64,000 nt of DNA from Streptomyces rimosus subsp. rimosus (GCF_000720725.1 NZ_JOCQ01000032.1:20442-84441), one strand, 5' to 3'; shown: positions 24,114-32,365, counted from the first letter of the stretch. The notes: generated by a model from the letters alone, not told the origin. Translations and numbers: made by a program.

Positions 24114-24275
24114 TCAGGAAATACATCCCGTCTTGGGCGCGGCCGTGGTCGCGCTGATGCAGCCGGACTTCGTGGCGCTGATGCAGCCGTCCTTCCCGGC
24201 GTCGCGCGGCGAGTTCAGGGCGACCCACTCACGCCAGACGCCGTCCTGGGCCATCTTCTTGATCAGCTGTTCCAT
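24114..24275 (-). CDS. Precursor-like peptide with three GCIS repeats (candidate RiPP precursor)
   Basis: A 53-residue peptide. Residues 1-29 (MEQLIKKMAQDGVWREWVAL, then NSPRDAGKD) look like a helical leader; residues 30-53 are Cys/Ser/Thr-rich with GCISAT at 30-35, GCISAT at 38-43 and a terminal GCIS at 50-53. GGAGG lies 10 nt before ATG 24275. The first two core units are also a DNA-level direct repeat (cgctgatgcagccg at two places), evidence of recent in-frame duplication. No lanthionine, lasso, thiopeptide or radical-SAM enzyme gene lies in the window near it; the neighbours are an adenylate-forming enzyme, an IWH-motif protein and an exporter. Modification type is therefore unknown. Confidence 0.72.
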   Translation of the reverse strand: MEQLIKKMAQDGVWREWVALNSPRDAGKDGCISATKSGCISATTAAPKTGCIS

Positions 24276-24356
24276 GTCCGTCGAGCCTCCGCAGGCAGGG
24301 GATGGTGGAAAACGGCGATGATCAGCCACGCGAGCCGCGCGGGTGCCGCTCCCTAG

Positions 24357-24386
24357 AACGTAAAAGAAAGACCAAGTGATCGTCAA
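24357..24386 (-). promoter_or_regulatory. Candidate HrdB-type promoter of the peptide operon
   Basis: Read on the minus strand: TTGACG, 18 nt, TACGTT, about 75 nt upstream of the precursor ATG and within a locally A/T-richer stretch. The -35 matches five of six consensus bases; the -10 match is fair. Confidence 0.5.
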
Positions 24387-24722
24387 AGGCTTGTCATGCC
24401 GGGATGGCTCAAACGCGGGCATGAGGGGGTGCTTTGGCTTGATCCTTCCTGTTGTGGCCATGGTTCGGCAGGGGTTTGTGGCTGATAGTGACCGTTCGTG
24501 GCCGGGAATGTGTGCTGGCATCGGGGGCAAGGTGGCCGATTGGTACAGCATGGGCATGCCAAACCGGCCGTTGGCCGGAACGGATTCCAGTGGCTGGTTT
24601 GCGACCAGGCGTCCGCGCGGTGAACCCTTGGTGGATTTCCCGAAGTCGCGCCGGGATGACGGTCAATGTGCGCCTGCCGGGCGAGCGCCGTGAACGTGTC
24701 CCGGAGGTACCCGGAACGCGGT

Positions 24723-24751
24723 GTGGGGAGGGCTGCGACAGCCCTCCCCAC
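24723..24751. terminator. Perfect 13-bp stem-loop
   Basis: The stem gtggggagggctg pairs with cagccctccccac around the 3-nt loop cga. It lies ~270 nt downstream of the afsA-like stop and could terminate in either direction. Confidence 0.6.
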
Positions 24752-24779
24752 CACGCCCGCGCCCGTACGCGAATCCCCG

Positions 24780-24862
24780 CGCAATCACCGATCGCGGACC
24801 ACGCAATCACCGGCGAACCGCCACGCAATCACCGGCGAGCCGCCGCGCAATCCCCTTGGCAG
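24780..24862. repeat. 22-bp tandem repeat, three full units plus a partial
   Basis: Units start at 24780, 24802, 24824 and 24846 with the core cgcaatcaccggcgaaccgcc. No coding frame uses them convincingly. Confidence 0.85.
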
Positions 24863-25017
24863 TTCCGGGCACCCCCGGCGCGGCCTTGCCCCCGGCCGCC
24901 ACCGGAATTCACCCGGAGCCGGCCCACCGTTCCGTACGCACCTTCGTGAACGGCCCCACGCCCGCACCCGTCGGCGAACCCCCTGCGGCTCCCCTGTGCC
25001 CCCCTATGGCGTGACCT

Positions 25018-26142
25018 CTACGAATCCCCACCCGGCACGCTCTCCAGCGGCCGTGCCGTGACCCGCGCAGAGAACAGCTCATGCCCGTTCTGAAGCGCGG
25101 TGACGCGCGTGTGGATGAGGCCGGAGTCGTCGATCCACGGCGTATCCCCGGCCGGGACTTCGGCCCACGAATCCGCAGTACCGGCCTCTGCTTCCGCTCC
25201 TGCGTCCGGCTCCGGACCCGATTCCGGGCCCGATTCCGGTTCCGACTTCGTCATCTTTCCCGCCCCCGCTTCCGGGCGGCCGAGTACCGTCGCCTCTATC
25301 CAGCACGGTGCGTCCAATTCCGCGTACCGTGTGAAGACGGTGCTCAGGCCGACGGGTATGACCTCCATCGGGTGGAGCGCCGCGTGGACCGCCTGGTGGG
25401 CGGCCTCCAGCAGCAGCATGCCGGGGGCGTGGTCGACGGGGTGGTCGAAGATGACCGGGTGGGTGGTGTCCGTACGGAGCTGCCAGCGGTTGCGGGTGTC
25501 CGTGGGCGAGAGCATGACGCTCTCGAACTGCGCGCGGGCCACCCTGTGCGGCGCGACCGGCGGCGGCAGCGGTACCGCGCGGGCCATCGCTTCCCGGGCA
25601 TCGCCGTATTCACCGCGCAGCCGGCGATAGATGGCCGGCGCGTGGCTGGTGAAACGTGCGACCGCGGTACCGAGGCGGACTCCGTTCCGGGTGGCCTCGA
25701 CATCCATGGTCAAGGCACTCAGTGTGTCCTTGCGGCGTTTGATGTCGGAGCAGGCGATGCGTAGTTCGATCTCGGTGGGGGCAGTCTCGGTACGCAGTGC
25801 GTCAGGTTCCAGCGAATAAGTGAAGTGGTCCCAGATGAGTTGGTGTCCGAACGGCACGTTGTAAGCGAGATGTGAGAGCAGCGGAATGGTCTGCCGGATC
25901 GTCTCGACGAGCAGAAGCGGGTCGTGCAGCCGATTTCTTGAGGAGTAGAACGTATGGGCCCGCGGCCATTCCGCGGTCACGGTGTGGACATCCGGGGCCG
26001 TCTCCTGCCAACTGGTGAGCAGGACTTCGGACAATGCCGTCTTGTGCACATACTCCTTGGGCACGGTGGTGGTCAGCGTGCGCGGGGAAGGGCCGGCGGC
26101 AGCGGGTGCGGGAAACTTCGGAAGCTGGCCGGTGGTGCTCAT
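25018..26142 (-). CDS. AfsA/ScbA-family gamma-butyrolactone biosynthesis protein
   Basis: A 374-residue protein with the two A-factor-synthase (AfsA) hotdog repeats: the first with KEYVHKTALSEVLLTSW and LHDPLLLVETIRQTIPLLSH, the second with SPTDTRNRWQLRTDTTHPVI, FDHPVDHAPGMLLLEAAHQA. These enzymes condense a beta-ketoacyl donor with a dihydroxyacetone-phosphate-like acceptor to start butyrolactone or butenolide signal synthesis. An acidic linker (GPESGPEPDAGAEAEAG) splits the last strands. ATG 26142 follows AGGGGGAT. It diverges from an ArpA-like receptor gene and is next to an epimerase gene, forming a standard signalling cassette that probably regulates the adjacent operons. Confidence 0.93.
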   Translation of the reverse strand: MSTTGQLPKFPAPAAAGPSPRTLTTTVPKEYVHKTALSEVLLTSWQETAPDVHTVTAEWPRAHTFYSSRNRLHDPLLLVETIRQTIPLLSHLAYNVPFGHQLIWDHFTYSLEPDALRTETAPTEIELRIACSDIKRRKDTLSALTMDVEATRNGVRLGTAVARFTSHAPAIYRRLRGEYGDAREAMARAVPLPPPVAPHRVARAQFESVMLSPTDTRNRWQLRTDTTHPVIFDHPVDHAPGMLLLEAAHQAVHAALHPMEVIPVGLSTVFTRYAELDAPCWIEATVLGRPEAGAGKMTKSEPESGPESGPEPDAGAEAEAGTADSWAEVPAGDTPWIDDSGLIHTRVTALQNGHELFSARVTARPLESVPGGDS

Positions 26143-26309
26143 GCGGGTATCCCCCTGAGGAGTGTCTGCAGGTCCGGTCCGTTGCGGCCCGTTGTGGTCA
26201 GCCGGGGCGCTCCGCCGGTCCGCTACGTTCCTGCACGGCCGCCGGGTGGCCAACGACGGCCGCTGTGCGGTCGGTTCGGTCAGCACAGCGTGAGAGCCTC
26301 GGCTTTCAT

Positions 26310-26340
26310 AAAATAAATAGTATTCGTTTTGTTTGTCGAG
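26310..26340. promoter_or_regulatory. ARE-like operator before the TetR receptor gene
   Basis: An A/T-rich imperfect palindrome (aaaataaatagtattcgtt then tt) ending cgttttgttt, close to the 3' half of the published autoregulatory element consensus (CGGTwTGTTT), followed by ttgtcgag, which also occurs before the second transposase-like gene. Likely binding site of an ArpA-like repressor. Confidence 0.6.
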
Positions 26341-26356
26341 GGAGCTGGTGCTGTCC

Positions 26357-26971
26357 ATGCAGGAGCGTGCGGTCAGGACACGTGAGGTCATCCTCCGGGC
26401 GGCCGCCGAAGTGTTCGACGAGTTCGGGTTCAGCGGCGCCAGTATCAGCAAGATCATGAAGCGGGCCGGAGTGACACAGGGTGGGATGTACTTCCACTTT
26501 CCGTCAAAAGAGGCACTGGCCCAGGCCGTGATGGTCGAGCAGGGCGGCGGGCTGGACCTGCCACCCGGAGAGGACGGCCTCCAGCGCCTGATCGACATCA
26601 CCCTGTATTTGGCCGAGGAATTGCAGACAAATCCCAAGCTGCGGGCGGGCGTCCGGCTTGCGGTGGAACAGGGCGAGTTCGGGGTGCAGGACGACTCCGC
26701 GTACCGCGCCTGGGCCGAGGAGTTCGGCGGCCAGCTGCGCGCCGCGCGCGAAAAGGGCGAACTGCTCCCCGAAGTGAACGTGGACGAGCTGGCCTGGGTC
26801 CTGGTCAGTGCCTACACCGGTACGCAGCTTTTCTCCCAGATCTCCTCCGGCCGTGCCGACCTGCACCAGCGCGTGGTCTCCCTCTGGCGCTATCTGCTGC
26901 CGGGCGTCGCCACCCCGCCCCTCAGGCCGCTGCTGACCTTCGCGGCGCGCCGGCGCCGGGCGGTGGCGTGA
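26357..26971 (+). CDS. ArpA-like TetR regulator (gamma-butyrolactone receptor type)
   Basis: A 204-residue TetR protein with the receptor-type N-terminus RAVRTREVILRAAAEVFDEF, then GFSGASISKIMKRAGVTQGG, and MYFHFPSKEALAQAV, and an all-helical ligand domain including RLAVEQGEFGVQ and SAYTGTQLFSQ. Such proteins bind ARE palindromes and are released by butyrolactones. ATG 26357 matches the family start; GTG 26348 sits closer (3 nt) to the GAGGGAG ribosome site and cannot be excluded. It diverges from the afsA-like gene, with an ARE-like site directly before it, so autoregulation is likely. Confidence 0.92.
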   Translation: MQERAVRTREVILRAAAEVFDEFGFSGASISKIMKRAGVTQGGMYFHFPSKEALAQAVMVEQGGGLDLPPGEDGLQRLIDITLYLAEELQTNPKLRAGVRLAVEQGEFGVQDDSAYRAWAEEFGGQLRAAREKGELLPEVNVDELAWVLVSAYTGTQLFSQISSGRADLHQRVVSLWRYLLPGVATPPLRPLLTFAARRRRAVA

Positions 26972-27000
26972 GCGCGCACAGGCCCGGAGAGCGAGGCGGC

Positions 27001-27085
27001 CTGTAGGGGGCGGTTCAGGACAAGCCCCCTGTAGGAGGCGGTGCAGGCCAGGCCCGCCGTAGGAGGCGGTGCAGGCCCGCTCAGG
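27001..27085. repeat. Three ~28-bp tandem units after the TetR gene
   Basis: Units at 27001, 27029 and 27058 share ctgtaggaggcggtgcaggcc. They lie between the TetR stop and the epimerase gene; each carries gtaggaggcgg, so they supply several ribosome-site-like GGAGG motifs. Confidence 0.8.
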
Positions 27086-27187
27086 CGTGTACGAGACCAT
27101 GGCGCGGAGCGGTTTCGACAGATGACGTGAAGCGGTTCCGGTGGCCGGAACGGTTCCGACAGCGCGTCAGGAAGCGAGTGCACGAGC

Positions 27188-28444
27188 GTGACGGCGAAGA
27201 CGGAGAGCCAGGTCGGGACGGTGGGTCAGGCCGGGATGGTGGGTCAGGCCGGGACGGTGAGCCGGGCCGAGACGGAGAGCCGGGCCGAGGCCGGGGCCGA
27301 CAGCAGCCCGGCGGCGCGCCCGTGGCGTGTGCTCGTCACCGGAGCGACCGGCTTCATCGGGTCGGCGGTCCTGCGCGAGCTTCTGCGCACGGAAGTCGAT
27401 ACGTCTCCGCAGTTCCCCCTGTCTACGGAACCGGTCTCTTCCTCGCAGTCCCAGCCCCTCCCGGCGACGGAACCGGGCTCCTCCCCGCGCCCCCTCCAGA
27501 TCCTTGCCACATCGCGCAAGCCGCCCGCATCCCCTGACCACACCACCGCCCCCAACCTCGCCTGGCTCCAGGCCGACCTGTCCGACCCCGCCACCCTCCG
27601 CGGCATCTGCGGCGAAGGCGATGGCGGCGACGGCGGCGATGGCGGGGATGACGGCGATGGCGGCCGCGTCGACGTACTGCTCCACCTGGCCTCCGACATC
27701 GGCCGGGACGAGGAGCACTGCGAGCTGGTGAACGTCCGCGGCACCGCCGCGCTGGTCGACGAGGCCGTACGCGCCGGTGTCGGCCGTATCGTCCACCTCT
27801 CCACCGCCGCCGTGTACGGGGCGGGACCGCACTCAGGCCTGGACGTGGACGAGATCGCGCCCGAACCGGTCTCCGCCGCCAGCCGCACCCGTCTGGCCGC
27901 CGAGCAACTGGTGCTGGCGGCGGGCGGCACGGTGCTGCGCCCGGGCCTCGTGCTCGGCGCCGGTGACCGGTGGGTGGTGCCCGCGCTGGCCGAGCTGCTG
28001 AGCCGGGTGCCGGCACGCTGGGACGGGGGCCGCGGACTGCTCTCGGTCGTGGCGGTCGAGGACCTGGCCCGCCTCTTCGTACGGCTGGCCCTCAGCCCGT
28101 ACGACATCCCCGGCGGCGTGCACCACGCCAGCCACCCCACCCCCGTGAGCAACGGGGACCTCATGGACACCCTCCTTGCCCACGCAGTCTTCCCCAACGC
28201 CCCGTACAGGGCCTCCGCCCTCCCCGGCCTCTCCTGGCCCGACTGCCTCCAGTGGCTCGAAGCCGCCCCCGGCCGGGTGAGCGAGCGGCAGTTCGCCCTT
28301 CTCGCCCGCGATCACTGGTACCGCAGCGACGAGGTGTGGACGGCGGCAGCCTGCGACCCGGGCCCCGGCCCGCTGGCACGCCTCGCGGAGGCGGCGGACT
28401 GGTACCGGGCCCACCTCCGCGCCCGCCTGCAAACGCATGCCTAG
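27188..28444 (+). CDS. NAD-dependent epimerase/dehydratase of the butyrolactone cassette
   Basis: A 418-residue extended SDR. The Rossmann loop VLVTGATGFIGSAVLREL starts at about residue 47; VDVLLHLASDIGRDEEHCEL and LSTAAVYGAG follow. In place of the usual Tyr-x-x-x-Lys it reads SRTRLAAEQ, so classical catalysis is doubtful or the alignment differs. Members of this family (BarS2-like) lie in butyrolactone gene clusters and modify the lactone signal. The first 45 residues are Gly/Ala/Glu repeats (VGQAGMVGQAGTVSRAETES) from a DNA repeat, and an Asp/Gly run (GDGGDGGDGGDDGDGG) interrupts the middle. The true start may lie downstream of GTG 27188. Confidence 0.8.
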   Translation: MTAKTESQVGTVGQAGMVGQAGTVSRAETESRAEAGADSSPAARPWRVLVTGATGFIGSAVLRELLRTEVDTSPQFPLSTEPVSSSQSQPLPATEPGSSPRPLQILATSRKPPASPDHTTAPNLAWLQADLSDPATLRGICGEGDGGDGGDGGDDGDGGRVDVLLHLASDIGRDEEHCELVNVRGTAALVDEAVRAGVGRIVHLSTAAVYGAGPHSGLDVDEIAPEPVSAASRTRLAAEQLVLAAGGTVLRPGLVLGAGDRWVVPALAELLSRVPARWDGGRGLLSVVAVEDLARLFVRLALSPYDIPGGVHHASHPTPVSNGDLMDTLLAHAVFPNAPYRASALPGLSWPDCLQWLEAAPGRVSERQFALLARDHWYRSDEVWTAAACDPGPGPLARLAEAADWYRAHLRARLQTHA

Positions 28445-28515
28445 ACCCGGGCGTACGGCGGGAACGCGCGAACGGATCGAACCTTCTCGAAGACCCGGCC
28501 CTCCGACCCGCCTGC

Positions 28516-28574
28516 CTACAGGGCCAGGACCTACAAGGCCAGGCCCTACAAGATCAGGCCCTACAACCTCAGGA
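28516..28574. repeat. Four 15-bp tandem units containing the transposase-like stop
   Basis: Units cctacaaggccaggc, cctacaagatcaggc and cctacaacctcagga preceded by a degenerate copy. The minus-strand stop of the transposase-like gene lies in the last unit. Confidence 0.85.
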
Positions 28575-30026
28575 CACGAACCGCACCCGAGACAACGTCT
28601 GTTCGTCCTGCACCGCCGTCAGGGCACGATAGGCGTGTGCGGCGGACGACAGCGTCATGTGGTGGTGCCACCCCGGGAACGAGCGGCCCTCGAAGTCGTG
28701 CAGTCCGAAGTCCGTCTCCAGGGTGCGCAGGGTCGCCGCGGGCAGCTGGTGCAGCCGGGCCAGGCCGACGAGCTGGCCCATGCGGCGGTGCGCCATGTTG
28801 GTGAGCCAGATCCGGTTCGGCCGGGCGGCGGTCTGCCCCGGCTCCGCGAAGGCGCGGTAGGTGTGGTGCGAGCCCTGGATGCGTACGGGCGTGGGCGCGG
28901 TCTGCAGGAGCCGCGGGCGTGCGCCCGGGTCGCCGGGCGCGCCGGGGGCGGCCGGGGTGGCCAGTGCGGTGGCGGACGGTACGGCGATGACGAAGTCGCG
29001 CCCCTGCCGGGCCAGCGCCTCGATGAGCCGTACGGAGTCGGAGTACTCGCTCAGGTCGGCGACGACGGGCGCCGGCGCGGAGCAGGTACGGGCGGCCTGC
29101 GCCTCCACCAGGTCCAGGGCGTGCACCCACATCGGGCGCGGGTTGGCCGCCTCCGCGGCGGGGATGCGGTTGCGGCGCAGCAGGTCCGGGTCACCGGCCC
29201 ACTGCGGCGGCAGGAACAGCCGCCAGTCGACGGAGACGGCCGCGCTGCCGCCGCAGTCGGCGGCCGAGGCGACGCTCGCCGTCGAGGCGGCGGGTGGCGC
29301 TGCCGCGTCGCCCACCGGGAAGAACATGCCCATGGCAAGTTGGCAGCTGACGGTGCGTCCCGCGCGGGCGCAGAAGCGGCGGTGCACGCCGACGGAGTGG
29401 CCGCCGCGCTTGGGGATCACCGCCGGGGCGAGGATCCACGCCCGGGCCGGGCCGGTGGCCTCCGCCCGGCGGGCGATCTCGCGCCGTACGGGGTTCCAGT
29501 CCCAGGGGCTGGCGTTGAGGAACTGGTGCAGCGACTGCGAGGCGGTCGGCGAGTCGGACACCGCGGCGGCCAGCCGGCGTACGGACTTCTTGCCCTCGGT
29601 GGTCAGCAGGCCCAGCAGGTACGCGTGCGCCCAGCGGCGCTGATCGGTACGCGGCAGGTGGCCGAAAAGGTCGTCCGCGAAGGCGTCGAACGACCCCGGC
29701 GCGTCGGCGGAGACGCTCGCGGAACCGGTGGCGGCGGCCGGGGCCGCGGCGGGGGCATCGGCGGTGCCGCTCCGGCGGGCGCTTCCGGTTCGGCCGGTGG
29801 TGGCGGTCCGGCCGGTGGTTGCGGTGGTGGCGGACCGGGTGGCCCGGCCCGGTCGTACGGCGCGGCCGGTGCCGCCGGGGAAGGCGTCGGCCGCGACACC
29901 GGAGCGATCATGCGCACCGGACTTGTCGGTCGCGCCGACGGCTGCAAAGGGGTGGCCGGAAGGGAGGGTGGCGGACAGGGATCGTGCGGGTGTGCGGGTG
30001 GCCGGCTGCGCGGTTTCTGTCGTCAT
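28569..30026 (-). CDS. IS701-like transposase-related protein, probably catalytically dead (copy 1)
   Basis: A 485-residue protein related to IS701-family DDE transposases: FADDLFGHLPRTDQRRWAHA, LLTTEGKKSVRRLAAAV, ASQSLHQFLNASPWDWNPVR, HSVGVHRRFC and the C-terminal FEGRSFPGWHHHMTL with the Glu of the triad. At the first Asp position (IDDTGFPK in active members) it reads LAPAVIPK, so the catalytic Asp is missing. A Thr/Gly/Ala/Arg low-complexity region occupies residues ~40-95. No terminal inverted repeats or target duplication were seen. ATG 30026 follows GGGAGG; an upstream ATG at 30050 does not. It shares an operator sequence with copy 2, suggesting domestication as a DNA-binding protein. 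Confidence 0.8.
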   Translation of the reverse strand: MTTETAQPATRTPARSLSATLPSGHPFAAVGATDKSGAHDRSGVAADAFPGGTGRAVRPGRATRSATTATTGRTATTGRTGSARRSGTADAPAAAPAAATGSASVSADAPGSFDAFADDLFGHLPRTDQRRWAHAYLLGLLTTEGKKSVRRLAAAVSDSPTASQSLHQFLNASPWDWNPVRREIARRAEATGPARAWILAPAVIPKRGGHSVGVHRRFCARAGRTVSCQLAMGMFFPVGDAAAPPAASTASVASAADCGGSAAVSVDWRLFLPPQWAGDPDLLRRNRIPAAEAANPRPMWVHALDLVEAQAARTCSAPAPVVADLSEYSDSVRLIEALARQGRDFVIAVPSATALATPAAPGAPGDPGARPRLLQTAPTPVRIQGSHHTYRAFAEPGQTAARPNRIWLTNMAHRRMGQLVGLARLHQLPAATLRTLETDFGLHDFEGRSFPGWHHHMTLSSAAHAYRALTAVQDEQTLSRVRFVS

Positions 30027-30533
30027 GTGTTCGTTCCCTCCCGTGGTCATCCCGTGAATCGGGCGCCGACCCGCAAAGAATAAAGAACGATCGTTTTTTT
30101 TGCGAGCCCACGAGGTCCGGGGCTGTTTCCGTCATACCCGGAACCGGCTCGGGAGGCTGTTGAGCGACGCTCGGACGACTGTGGAGACGGGCATGCGCGT
30201 ACCCCCGGGGAGGGGCGCGGCAGCGGTCCGGCGGCGGGGCGAGCCCGTCCGTACGCGCGGCCACGGACCGTATACGGCCCGCGGAGGGAGCCGCCGGGGA
30301 AGCCGCCCCGGCGCCGCGCCCCGATTCCGCTTCGCCGCCGGCACCGGCCCGGCGCCCGCCCGGCCCCGCAACCGCTTCAAGAGCACCCCTGCGGGCCCCC
30401 GGTTCCCATACTGATCAAGTCTCCGCCAACTGCCCCCGTCGCCGTGCGGCCCGCCGAATTTCGGCCCTAGCATGGGCGGTTGGATGTCACCGGTACGGCG
30501 CTGGCAACCGAGGGCGATCACCGAGGCGGGACA
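30027..30533. other. Divergent intergenic region with operator-like palindrome
   Basis: 507 nt between transposase-like copy 1 and a TetR gene. The A/T-rich block near 30070-30105 carries the palindrome described separately; the rest is GC-rich, without a convincing frame. Promoters for both divergent genes should be here. Confidence 0.5.
30074..30104 (-). promoter_or_regulatory. ARE-like operator before transposase-like copy 1
   Basis: Contains the perfect palindrome aacgatcgtt extended by A/T on both sides. Read toward the gene it gives cgttctttatt, identical over 11 bp and in the same orientation to the element before transposase-like copy 2. Located ~50 nt upstream of the start. Confidence 0.6.
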
Positions 30534-31199
30534 ATGGCGCGACAGGACCGAGCTGAGCGGACGCGCCGGGCCCTGCTGCGGGCGGCCGCCGACGAGATCG
30601 CCGAGAAGGGGTACGCGGGCGCCTCGCTGGCCCGTGTCAGCACCGCCGCCGAGGTGACGATCGGCGGCCTGACCTTCCACTTCGCCTCGAAAGCCGCGCT
30701 CGCGGAGGCGGTCCGGGATTCCGGTTGCGCCCTGACGCGCAGCGCGCTGGCGACGCTGTTGTCGGCGGGCGCGTGCCCCAAGCCCGGCCCGCACGGCGAG
30801 TTACGACGGGTCGTCACCTTCACGCGCACGCTCGCGCGCCTCCTCGAAGAGGAGCCGACCGTACGGGCCGCCGCCCGCCTCGCCTGGGACTTCCCGGGCG
30901 ACGGCAACACCTGGTACGCGATGTGGCTGCCGTGGCTCGGCGATCTCGTCGACCGGGCGCGCGCGGACATCGCCGGCTGGACGACCTCGGAGGCGGTCAC
31001 CGCGACGGCGCTGTCCGTGGTGACCGGTGCGGAGTTCGCGGCCCGGATCGGTGTATCGCGCGGGGCCACGGCCGGGCTGTCGCCGTGGGAGCACGTGGAC
31101 CGGGTGTGGGGGCTGCTGCTGGGGGCCCGTACGCCGCTGTTGGTGGGTGGCGACGCGGTGACGGCTGCGCCGTCGGGGATGGTGTCGGGAGTGCCGTAG
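30534..31199 (+). CDS. TetR-family regulator, second receptor-like paralogue
   Basis: A 221-residue TetR protein: RAERTRRALLRAAADEIAEK, then GYAGASLARVSTAAEVTIGG, and LTFHFASKAALAEAV match the receptor-type helix-turn-helix seen in the other TetR of this island, with a divergent effector domain (TRTLARLLEEEPTVRAAARL, EHVDRVWGLLLGAR). It may be a pseudo-receptor that reads the same operators without making or binding the same lactone; this is inference. ATG 30534 follows GAGGCGGG. It precedes the phosphotransferase-like gene by 83 nt in the same direction. Confidence 0.88.
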   Translation: MARQDRAERTRRALLRAAADEIAEKGYAGASLARVSTAAEVTIGGLTFHFASKAALAEAVRDSGCALTRSALATLLSAGACPKPGPHGELRRVVTFTRTLARLLEEEPTVRAAARLAWDFPGDGNTWYAMWLPWLGDLVDRARADIAGWTTSEAVTATALSVVTGAEFAARIGVSRGATAGLSPWEHVDRVWGLLLGARTPLLVGGDAVTAAPSGMVSGVP

Positions 31200-31246
31200 C
31201 GATCAAAGCGGCAGCGATCAAAGCGCAGCCGTAGCGATCAAATCCG
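31194..31246. repeat. Tandem units at the end of the TetR gene
   Basis: Three units of gccgtagcgatcaaagc type; the TAG stop lies in the first unit and is repeated in the third. The units end before the phosphotransferase start. Confidence 0.8.
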
Positions 31247-31282
31247 TCGCGGCCGTCAGCCCGGCGTGGGACCATCGGCGGC

Positions 31283-32242
31283 ATGCCCGGATTGCCGGCG
31301 TTCATGACGCCCGACCAGCTTGCGGCCCGTACGTCACGCGCCCGGGACGCCGCTGTCGGCGCAGGCCGTGACCTGGGGCTCACGGTCACCGACGCGAAGA
31401 TCCTCCACGATGTGTTCTCCGTCGTCGTCCACCTCGCCCCCTCGCCCGTGGTGGTCCGGGTCCCGACCGTCCTGCCGCCGTACGCCACCCCCGACAGCCA
31501 GGCGGCGCGTCAGCGGGTGGAGCTGGATGTGGTGGCCTGGCTCGCGGAACAGGGGGTTCCGGTGGTGCCGCCGAGCCCGCTCGTGCCCCGTGAGCCCGTA
31601 CAGCGCGACGGTTTCTCCATGACGTTCTGGCAGTTCGTCGAGCAGGACGGGACCGGCGAGCCTGACTACGTGCGCAACTCCGGCCTGGTCGCCGACCTGC
31701 ACGCCGCGCTGCGTGCCTACCCGGGCGAGCTGCCGTTCCTGGGGGCCGCCGAGCCCCGGTTCGTCACCGACGGGCTCGCCGCCCTCGAAGGGCACACCGA
31801 CCTCATCGAGCCGGCCGACCTCGACCGCGCACGGCGCGAGTGGGCCGTCCTGGAGCCCGCCTTCAGCTCGCGCGCCGCGTTCGAGGCGGCGTTCCCCGGC
31901 GTCGGCTTCCAGCCGGTCCACGGGGACGCGCCCGCCGTCAACATCGTCACCACGACGGGCGGCACGCTGTACTCCGACTTCGAGCTGGCCACGCTCGGAC
32001 CCGTTGAATGGGACATGGCAGCCCACGGTCCCGAGTGCGAGGCCGCGTACAACGACGCCGCGCGGCGCCTGGGCCTCCGGGAGCTGGACGAACGCGCCAT
32101 GCGTGCCGTCAACGCCGTGGGAATGCTGCGGGTGGTGGCGTGCCTCGCGTTCGTACCGGAACTGCCCCTGCTCGCGGATGGCCTGAAGCCGGCGATCGAG
32201 CAGTGGCGGGCCATGCCGTTTGCCGGGGGCCTGGAGGGCTGA
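31283..32242 (+). CDS. Aminoglycoside-phosphotransferase-family protein
   Basis: A 319-residue kinase-like protein of the APH superfamily. The Brenner-type catalytic loop is VHGDAPAVNIV (Asp in HGD, with Asn four residues on), the metal-binding segment is YSDFELATLGPVEWDMA, and VVVRVPTV supplies the strand where the ATP-lysine normally sits but reads Arg. Substrate cannot be predicted; members phosphorylate antibiotics, sugars or small alcohols. ATG 31283 has a weak ribosome site; ATG 31304 is an alternative. Its position in the signalling island suggests a self-resistance or signal-modifying role, unproven. Confidence 0.85.
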   Translation: MPGLPAFMTPDQLAARTSRARDAAVGAGRDLGLTVTDAKILHDVFSVVVHLAPSPVVVRVPTVLPPYATPDSQAARQRVELDVVAWLAEQGVPVVPPSPLVPREPVQRDGFSMTFWQFVEQDGTGEPDYVRNSGLVADLHAALRAYPGELPFLGAAEPRFVTDGLAALEGHTDLIEPADLDRARREWAVLEPAFSSRAAFEAAFPGVGFQPVHGDAPAVNIVTTTGGTLYSDFELATLGPVEWDMAAHGPECEAAYNDAARRLGLRELDERAMRAVNAVGMLRVVACLAFVPELPLLADGLKPAIEQWRAMPFAGGLEG

Positions 32243-32299
32243 CGTCGTGCCGATGTCTACCGACGTCTAACGGGCCCGGGTTCGGGTCCTGGCCCTGGG

Positions 32300-32365
32300 G
32301 CCGGCCTCGGAGGCGGCCTCGGGGGCGGCCTCGGGGGCCGGCCTTAGAGATGGCCTCGGGAGCCG
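32300..32365. repeat. 12-13-bp tandem units between convergent genes
   Basis: Five imperfect gcctcgggggcg units fill the gap between the phosphotransferase and monooxygenase stops. Confidence 0.7.

Larger units (their letters stand above)
24387..25017. other. Non-coding stretch between the peptide operon and the afsA-like gene
   Basis: About 630 nt without a convincing gene. 24400-24650 is less GC-rich than its surroundings and has no frame with normal codon bias, so it may be a decayed insert. A perfect 13-bp stem-loop (ggggagggctg core, 24723-24751) and a 22-bp tandem repeat follow; the hairpin may end afsA-like transcripts. Confidence 0.5.

Noticed and set aside
24114..24275. Lanthipeptide precursor assignment for the GCIS peptide
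   Set aside because: Core has Ser/Thr/Cys, but no dehydratase or cyclase gene lies nearby; left unclassified.
24376..24949. Overlapping ORFs on both strands between the peptide gene and afsA-like gene
   Set aside because: None has a ribosome site, normal codon bias or recognisable domain.
28437..30083. Plus-strand ORF opposite transposase-like copy 1
   Set aside because: Gly/Arg-rich shadow frame; the minus strand carries the conserved domain.
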